Below the pieces are notes generated by a model. That model ran no database searches and had not been told where the DNA came from. It was given only the letters and a program-made list of their open reading frames with translations. From contig WRAL01000038.1 of NCBI GenBank assembly GCA_009780285.1, positions 1 to 9,068 on the forward strand: a stretch of 9,068 nucleotides of DNA, written 5' to 3'. Below are positions 5,200 through 9,068 of this stretch, in pieces (position 1 is the first letter of the stretch; the number at the start of each line of letters is the position of its first letter). The stretch is from Treponema sp. GTDB lineage: Bacteria > Spirochaetota > Spirochaetia > Treponematales > Breznakiellaceae. A program made the translations under genes and the position numbers.

Positions 5200-5580
5200 A
5201 TGAGTAACAAGACAAAGTTCTTTGTCTGCGATAAATGCGGCAATGTCGCCGGCCTGTTTTTGAACAAGGGCGGCGCATTGGCCTGCTGCGGCGAAAGGAT
5301 GCGCGAGCTTGCGCCGAACACGGTTGAGGCCAGCCAGGAAAAGCACATTCCGGTGGTTGAGAAAAACGGCGACCGCATAAAGGTGAAGGTGGGAAGCGTG
5401 TCTCATCCGATGACGGAAGAGCATCTGATCGACTTTATCTACGTCGGCACGGAAAACGGCGGCCAGCATGCCATGCTGAAAGCCGGCGGCGCGCCGGAGG
5501 CGGAGTTCACGGTCGAGGGCAAGGCGACGGAAGCTTACGCCTATTGCAACCTTCACGGGATGTGGAAGCTGGATTTGTAG
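5200..5580 (+). CDS. dfx: Desulfoferrodoxin (superoxide reductase, two iron centres)
   Basis: 126 residues; ATG 5200 with GGAGGAA (5188-5194). Superoxide reductase reduces superoxide to hydrogen peroxide without making oxygen, using electrons from rubredoxin or similar carriers, in the cytoplasm of anaerobes and microaerophiles. The N-terminal desulforedoxin-like domain keeps all four cysteines of iron centre I: Cys10, Cys13, Cys29, Cys30 (FVCDKCGN, LACCGERM). The catalytic centre II ligands are all present: His49 (EKHIPV), His69, His75, Cys116 and His119 (YCNLHGMW), with the Glu47-Lys48 pair near the active site. This is therefore the 2Fe class, unlike the Treponema pallidum neelaredoxin, which lacks the first centre. 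It has its own promoter with overlapping inverted repeats, and hairpins follow the stop. It probably works alongside the downstream ferritin in oxygen and iron stress. Confidence 0.95.
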   Translation: MSNKTKFFVCDKCGNVAGLFLNKGGALACCGERMRELAPNTVEASQEKHIPVVEKNGDRIKVKVGSVSHPMTEEHLIDFIYVGTENGGQHAMLKAGGAPEAEFTVEGKATEAYAYCNLHGMWKLDL

Positions 5581-5606
5581 GCCGCGCGGCCTTTTGATCC
5601 GCGGCC
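5580..5606 (+). terminator. Short hairpins directly after the superoxide reductase stop
   Basis: GGCCGCGCGGCC (5580-5591) is self-complementary and followed by TTTT. Alternatively GGCCGCG (5580-5586) pairs with CGCGGCC (5600-5606), followed by TTTAAT. Either could act as a weak terminator or mRNA 3' stabiliser. Confidence 0.35.
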
Positions 5607-5619
5607 TTTAATCCGTAGC

Positions 5620-5654
5620 CCCTCCGGTCAGCGGGCGCTGACCGGAGGGCATTT
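5620..5654 (+). terminator. Strong hairpin, probable terminator after superoxide reductase
   Basis: A perfect 13-bp stem (5620-5632 with 5637-5649) with a 4-nt GGGC loop, followed by CATTTT. The T-run is short, but the stem is very stable and lies between two plus-strand genes. Confidence 0.6.
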
Positions 5655-5719
5655 TGGGGTTGTGGCCCGTCGCAAGACTCCCAGACCAAGCGCGGGCTAT
5701 TACGCGGGAAGGCGTTTAG

Positions 5720-6634
5720 ATGGAACAAATTGCAGGCTTGGCGTTTACGGCAATCAACGACGGCGCGGCGCTCTCCGTGTCGTTTGAGACGGCGGAACTT
5801 GCGAAAAGGGATATGTCGGGCGTCGCCGAAATTGTCATACCGGCGACGTTCGGGGGCTTGCCCGTAACCGAAATAGCCGACGGAGCGTTCATGCGCTGCC
5901 GCGCCCTGAAAAGCGTCGCAATTCCCGACGGCGTCGCAAAGATTGGAAACAGGGCTTTCAGCATGTGCGGCCTTGAAAGCGCGACAATCCCCGAAAGCGT
6001 CGTCGCGTTTGGAAGCAGCGCGTTTTCCGGCTGCGCGGATTTGGCCGGCGTAAACCTTCCCCGCAACTTAAAACGTGTCGAAAGCAACATGTTCGAAAAA
6101 TGCCCGGCGCTGAAAAGTATCGAGATACCCTCAGGCGTAACCCTCATTCACGACGGCGCCTTTTCCGGCTGCGTCGGCCTCGCCGCCATAACAATTCCCG
6201 AAAGCGTCACTATTATTGGCAACGGCGCTTTTTCCGGCGCCGGCCTGGAAAGCATTGCCGTCGCCGTCGGCAACCCGAAATTCAAAAGCGAGGGAAACTG
6301 CCTGCTGGGAATCTCGGGGGAAGTCTTGAAGGCTGGCTGCAAAACCAGCGTCATTCCGGCCGGCGTTAAGCTGATCGGGCGCGGGGCGTTTTTCAACTGC
6401 GCGGGGCTGAGGGAATTGGCCATACCGGAGGGCGTCGCGCAAATCGACGCATACGCCTTTTACGATTGCGTCAACCTTGCGAGCGTCGTCATTCCCGACA
6501 GCGTGGAATATGTCGACGAGGAGGCGTTTTACGGCTGGAAAAGAACGCAGGTTATCCAGGTAAGCGAGGAGCGTTCGCTGAAGTGGAAGAAGTCCTGGAA
6601 AAAAGGCTGCAAGGCGCAGGTTCTGTATAGGTAA
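5720..6634 (+). CDS. BspA-type leucine-rich repeat (LRR_5) protein, no visible signal peptide
   Basis: 304 residues; ATG 5720 with GGGAAGG (5706-5712). From about residue 45 on it consists of eight or nine units of roughly 23 residues with the BspA/TpLRR pattern I-x-IP-x-x-V-x-x-I-x-x-x-AF-x-x-C-x-x-L. Examples are SVAIPDGVAKIGNRAFSMCG and IEIPSGVTLIHDGAFSGC. The sixth unit holds an insertion (GNPKFKSEGNCLLGISGEVL), a common island in this family. The C-terminus is basic (SLKWKKSWKKGCKAQVLYR). BspA-like proteins in treponemes and oral bacteria are often surface adhesins. This one starts MEQIAGLAFTAIND with no signal peptide or lipobox, so it would stay in the cytoplasm unless exported otherwise. 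Its partner and role are unknown. I see no clear promoter between the upstream hairpin and the gene. Confidence 0.85.
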   Translation: MEQIAGLAFTAINDGAALSVSFETAELAKRDMSGVAEIVIPATFGGLPVTEIADGAFMRCRALKSVAIPDGVAKIGNRAFSMCGLESATIPESVVAFGSSAFSGCADLAGVNLPRNLKRVESNMFEKCPALKSIEIPSGVTLIHDGAFSGCVGLAAITIPESVTIIGNGAFSGAGLESIAVAVGNPKFKSEGNCLLGISGEVLKAGCKTSVIPAGVKLIGRGAFFNCAGLRELAIPEGVAQIDAYAFYDCVNLASVVIPDSVEYVDEEAFYGWKRTQVIQVSEERSLKWKKSWKKGCKAQVLYR

Positions 6635-6636
6635 GG

Positions 6637-6664
6637 CCAGGCTCGGCCGGAAGCCCGTGCCTGG
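6637..6664 (+). terminator. Hairpin after the leucine-rich repeat gene
   Basis: CCAGGC (6637-6642) pairs with GCCTGG (6659-6664), extended inward by CGG/CCG (6644-6646 with 6655-6657) across a T-T mismatch. No T-run follows, so it is at best a weak or factor-assisted terminator. Confidence 0.35.
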
Positions 6665-6700
6665 GATCAAAGGCGCTGAATCGAAAGGCCGCGTTGCCCC

Positions 6701-6713
6701 AGCTTGACAAGCT
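6701..6713 (+). promoter_or_regulatory. Palindrome overlapping the ferritin -35 box (candidate operator)
   Basis: AGCTTG-A-CAAGCT is a perfect 13-bp palindrome centred on the -35 TTGACA. A repressor bound here would block RNA polymerase. The sequence is not a Fur or PerR box as I know them. Confidence 0.4.
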
Positions 6714-6732
6714 TTCATTCGCGCGCTCTAAT
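6704..6732 (+). promoter_or_regulatory. Strong promoter of the ferritin gene
   Basis: TTGACA (6704-6709), perfect; 17-bp spacer; TCTAAT (6727-6732), five of six to TATAAT. This is the best-matching promoter in the window. Predicted start is near 6739, just before the ribosome binding site AAGGAG (6744-6749). Confidence 0.75.
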
Positions 6733-6756
6733 GGCACGGGGGGAAGGAGTGGAATT

Positions 6757-7281
6757 ATGTTAAGCGAAACTTTGACCGCGGCGCTCGTAAAACAGCTGAA
6801 CAACGAGATGGGCTCGGCGTATTTGTACCTTTCGATGTCCGCCTACGCGGAGGACGCCGGCCTTAAAGGCGCGGCAACCTGGCTGTACGCGCAGTCGCGT
6901 GAGGAAATGGCCCACGCGATACACATGTACCAATATATTATGGATCGCGGCTCCAAGCCGGCCCTCCTTGCGCTTGAGGCTCCGGCCGCCTCGTTTTCCG
7001 GCATGGGGGATATTTTCAACAAGGTTCTTGCAAGCGAGCGGGCCACCACCAAAAACCTTAACGACATTGCCACCCTGGCGATGAAGGAAAACGATCACGC
7101 CTGCTATCAGTTTATCATGTGGTACGTGAACGAGCAGGTGGAGGAAGAGGCCAGCGCCTCGGACATCATCGCCAAACTTGACATGATTGGCGACAACAAA
7201 GGGCTTCTTTTAAGCCTGGACAAGGAGCTTGGGACACGCGTCTACGCAAATCCCTTCCCGGCCGACGAAAAGCTTAACTAG
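6757..7281 (+). CDS. ftnA: Ferritin (FtnA type, non-haem)
   Basis: 174 residues from ATG 6757, which has AAGGAG at 7-nt spacing. A longer frame opening at TTG 6694 would run through the promoter and is rejected. Ferritins form 24-subunit cages that oxidise ferrous iron and store it as a ferric mineral in the cytoplasm. The ferroxidase ligands are all present at the same numbering as E. coli FtnA: Glu17 (NNEMGSAYLY), Glu50 and His53 (REEMAHA), Glu94 (ASERATT), and Gln127, Glu130 (NEQVEEEASA), with Glu126 also conserved. No haem-binding Met of the bacterioferritin type is evident, so FtnA rather than Bfr. It sits in the same neighbourhood as superoxide reductase, with its own strong promoter. 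murE starts only 28 bp downstream with no clear terminator between. Confidence 0.95.
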   Translation: MLSETLTAALVKQLNNEMGSAYLYLSMSAYAEDAGLKGAATWLYAQSREEMAHAIHMYQYIMDRGSKPALLALEAPAASFSGMGDIFNKVLASERATTKNLNDIATLAMKENDHACYQFIMWYVNEQVEEEASASDIIAKLDMIGDNKGLLLSLDKELGTRVYANPFPADEKLN

Positions 7282-7309
7282 GGAACGGCCCTTCCTGCAG
7301 GATTCGCCG

Positions 7310-8929
7310 ATGAAACGCCGTCTTAGCGACTTTATTGATCCCGGCCTGGCCCAAAAAGCCGGGCTTGTCGAAACGGACTTCGCTGGCGATCCCTTCGTCG
7401 AATCCCTTGAGTACGATTCCCGGCGCGTTCGCCCCGGCGCGGTTTTTTTCGCCCTGCCCGGCCAGCGCGCCGACGGAAGCCGCTTTATCGAGGAAGCGGC
7501 GCGAAGGGGAGCCGTGGCCATCGTCCACGAGGCGGAATCCGGGCGGAAGATTCCCGGCCTTGCGTACCTGCGCGCCAAGTCCGCCCGTTTTTCCATGTCG
7601 CCCCTGTCCGCCTCGTTTTACGGCCGGCCCTCGCGCAGGCTTCTTGTCGCAGGCGTTACCGGAACCGAGGGCAAAAGCACCACGGTAAGCCTTATCTGGC
7701 AGCTTTTGCGGCTTTTGGGAAAAAAGGCCGGCTTTATTTCCACGGTCCAGCATTCCGACGGCGGGGATCCGATCTGGAACCCCGAGCATCAGACCACGCC
7801 GGAGGCGCCGGTCGTGCAGCGCATGCTTTGGGAAATGGCCGAAAAGGGCTGCGCCTACGCCGTCGTGGAGTCAAGCTCGCACGGACTTTCGCCGCGCATG
7901 AACCGCCTGGGCGACGTCGAGTACGACGCGACGGTTTTTACGGCCCTGGGGCGCGAGCACCTTGAATTTCACGGCACCTGGGAACAGTACCGGGACGACA
8001 AGGCGAACCTTTTCCGCGCGCTCGACCGCGAAAGCCCCAAACGAAGCGCCGACATAGCCGGCGCCCCGGCCGTCCCCGATCCCTTTGGCGTGGTGAACGC
8101 CGACGATCCCAGCGCGGAGTACTTCGCCGTGGCGACAAGGCGGAAATCCCTGGCCTTCAGCGCCGAGGGAAGGCCCTGCGATCTGTCCGTCGCCGAGGTT
8201 GCCGCCGGCGAGCTGGGCAACAAGTACGCCGCGATCGCCGGCGGCGACGAGAGGCTTGAAATCGAGGACCGTCTTCCCGGCGCCTTCAACGCAAGGAACG
8301 TCCTTGCCGCCCTGCTTGCCGTATCCGGCCTTACGGGCGTTCCCCTGCGCGAGATCGTCGGCCTTTGCCCTCGCCTCCAGCCCGTGCGCGGCCGCATGAC
8401 GGCCGTCAAAAAGGGCCAGAGCTTCGAGGCCATCGTCGACTACGCGCACACGCCGTCCTCCTTCCGCGCCATCTTTCCCCCGCTTCGAAAAAGGGCCGAC
8501 GAAAAGGGCGCGAGGATAATAACCCTGTTCGGCTCGGCCGGCGAAAGGGACACGGAAAAGCGCCCGGAGCAGGGCGCGGTGGCCGCCGCCTATTCCGACG
8601 CGATAGTTCTGGCCGACGAGGATCCCCGGAGCGAGGATCCCATGGCGATTCTCGAGGAGATCGAGCGCGGCGTCATGCGCCAGCCGGAGGACGCGGCGCG
8701 CTTCAGGCGAGGGGAAAACCTCTTTCTCATTCCGAATCGCCCCCAGGCCATTCGCAAGGCCATGTCCCTTGCCCGCTCCGGCGATATAGTGCTGCTTTTA
8801 GGCAAGGGGCACGAAAACACCGTGATCTACGCCGATCGCGAGGATCCCTTCGACGAGATATCCGAGGCCGAAAAGGCGATAGAGGAAATGGACGGAGGAG
8901 CCCTGGCCGGCCGTAATGCCTCAAAATAA
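7310..8929 (+). CDS. murE: UDP-N-acetylmuramoyl-tripeptide synthetase MurE
   Basis: 539 residues from ATG 7310 (AGGA at 7-nt spacing); the TTG at 7229 in the same frame lies inside ferritin. MurE adds the third residue to UDP-MurNAc-L-Ala-D-Glu in cytoplasmic peptidoglycan synthesis. The N-terminal substrate domain covers about 1-110 (DSRRVRPGAVFFALPG). The ATP-binding domain has the P-loop GVTGTEGKSTT (115-125), QTTPEAP (161-167), VESSSHGL (186-193), LGREHLEFHGT (213-223) and the carbamylated-lysine segment YRDDKANLF (Lys231). The C-terminal domain has YAHTPSS (378-384), FGSAGERDTEKRPEQG (407-422), EDPRSEDP (437-444) and GKGHE (498-502). All catalytic elements are present. The P-loop has Glu where most MurE have Asn, and EDPR replaces the DNPR typical of diaminopimelate-adding enzymes, so the third amino acid is uncertain; ornithine is known in treponemal walls. 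Confidence 0.93.
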   Translation: MKRRLSDFIDPGLAQKAGLVETDFAGDPFVESLEYDSRRVRPGAVFFALPGQRADGSRFIEEAARRGAVAIVHEAESGRKIPGLAYLRAKSARFSMSPLSASFYGRPSRRLLVAGVTGTEGKSTTVSLIWQLLRLLGKKAGFISTVQHSDGGDPIWNPEHQTTPEAPVVQRMLWEMAEKGCAYAVVESSSHGLSPRMNRLGDVEYDATVFTALGREHLEFHGTWEQYRDDKANLFRALDRESPKRSADIAGAPAVPDPFGVVNADDPSAEYFAVATRRKSLAFSAEGRPCDLSVAEVAAGELGNKYAAIAGGDERLEIEDRLPGAFNARNVLAALLAVSGLTGVPLREIVGLCPRLQPVRGRMTAVKKGQSFEAIVDYAHTPSSFRAIFPPLRKRADEKGARIITLFGSAGERDTEKRPEQGAVAAAYSDAIVLADEDPRSEDPMAILEEIERGVMRQPEDAARFRRGENLFLIPNRPQAIRKAMSLARSGDIVLLLGKGHENTVIYADREDPFDEISEAEKAIEEMDGGALAGRNASK

Positions 8930-8973
8930 AACCTAACCGAAACGGCGGTTGCCTCAAAATAAAAAACCTAACC
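8917..8973 (+). repeat. Imperfect direct repeat at the murE 3' end
   Basis: TGCCTCAAAATAAAACCTAACC at 8917-8938 recurs at 8950-8973 with two extra A residues in the A-run, at a 33-bp offset. The first copy contains the last codons and stop of murE; the second is non-coding. Between them AACCG (8935-8939) and CGGTT (8946-8950) form a small inverted repeat. Confidence 0.7.
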
Positions 8974-8977
8974 ATGG

Positions 8978-9067
8978 CTAGACGGCTTGAAGCGCGGCGG
9001 CGAGGGATCGCGGCGCCTCAAGATCCTTTCCCTTGTTAAGCGAAATCAGGGCGTCGACGGCCCTGTG
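8978..9067 (-). CDS. C-terminal end of an unidentified protein (partial)
   Basis: On the minus strand a frame is open from the window edge to a TAG at 8980-8978, giving 29 residues: HRAVDALISLNKG, then KDLEAPRSLAAALQAV. The codon choice resembles the neighbouring genes, and it is placed convergently to murE with a 48-bp gap, so it is probably the end of a real gene. Too little is present to name it. Confidence 0.5.
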   Translation of the reverse strand, partial: HRAVDALISLNKGKDLEAPRSLAAALQAV

Positions 9068-9068
9068 A

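Noticed and set aside
6694..6756. TTG-started extension of ferritin
   Set aside because: It covers the ferritin promoter and its own ribosome binding site; the family N-terminus begins at ATG 6757.
7229..7309. TTG-started extension of MurE within ferritin
   Set aside because: It overlaps the ferritin coding end and has no family similarity; ATG 7310 has an AGGA site.
1..9068. Defence system, prophage, transposon, CRISPR or toxin-antitoxin locus
   Set aside because: No gene family, terminal repeat, spaced repeat or att-like duplication supports any of these; the genes are mostly housekeeping, stress or regulatory.

Overview
The window is GC-rich bacterial chromosome, densely packed with short intergenic gaps. 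I see no insertion sequence, integrase, phage gene or CRISPR array. A PilZ gene directly followed by a TPR gene, a BspA-type leucine-rich repeat protein, a two-iron-centre superoxide reductase and a tRNA without an encoded CCA end together suggest a spirochaete of the Treponema/Spirochaeta kind. This is an inference from gene content and protein style, at moderate confidence; nothing here is a proper phylogenetic marker.

Layout. (1) 3-1016, +: a transglutaminase-like protein whose N-terminus probably lies before the window. It meets, tail to tail with a 14-bp overlap, a minus-strand pair: rsmD (1003-1542, starting at a CTG) and an unrecognised 144-residue protein (1569-2003), which is preceded by a possible 11-codon leader ORF. 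(2) From a sigma-70-like promoter near 2068-2095 a plus-strand operon reads through a structured leader into a PilZ-domain protein (2184-3011) and a TPR protein (3022-4125). (3) A tRNA-Leu(GAG) at 4159-4240 has its own promoter, whose -35 box overlaps the TPR stop codon, and a very strong terminator. A GNAT acetyltransferase gene (4307-4843) starts so close behind this terminator that no separate promoter fits. (4) 4900-7281 holds four separately spaced plus-strand genes: an OmdA/YdeI-like small protein, desulfoferrodoxin (superoxide reductase), a leucine-rich repeat protein and ferritin. (5) murE (7310-8929) follows ferritin by 28 bp. After it comes a short direct repeat, then the C-terminal end of an unidentified minus-strand gene running off the window (8978-9067).

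How the genes work together. Superoxide reductase (superoxide to peroxide without releasing oxygen) and ferritin (iron oxidation and storage) fit an anaerobe or microaerophile that limits Fenton chemistry. Each has its own clear -35/-10 promoter, and each promoter is overlapped by a small inverted repeat that could be an operator. PilZ plus TPR suggests a c-di-GMP-linked output or scaffold, although the PilZ motif is imperfect. rsmD and the tRNA serve translation; murE serves peptidoglycan synthesis.

I do not see a convincing new multi-gene system. The observations most worth following are regulatory: the GNAT gene behind a tRNA terminator, the leader ORF, the palindromes on the stress promoters, and the duplicated murE 3' end.
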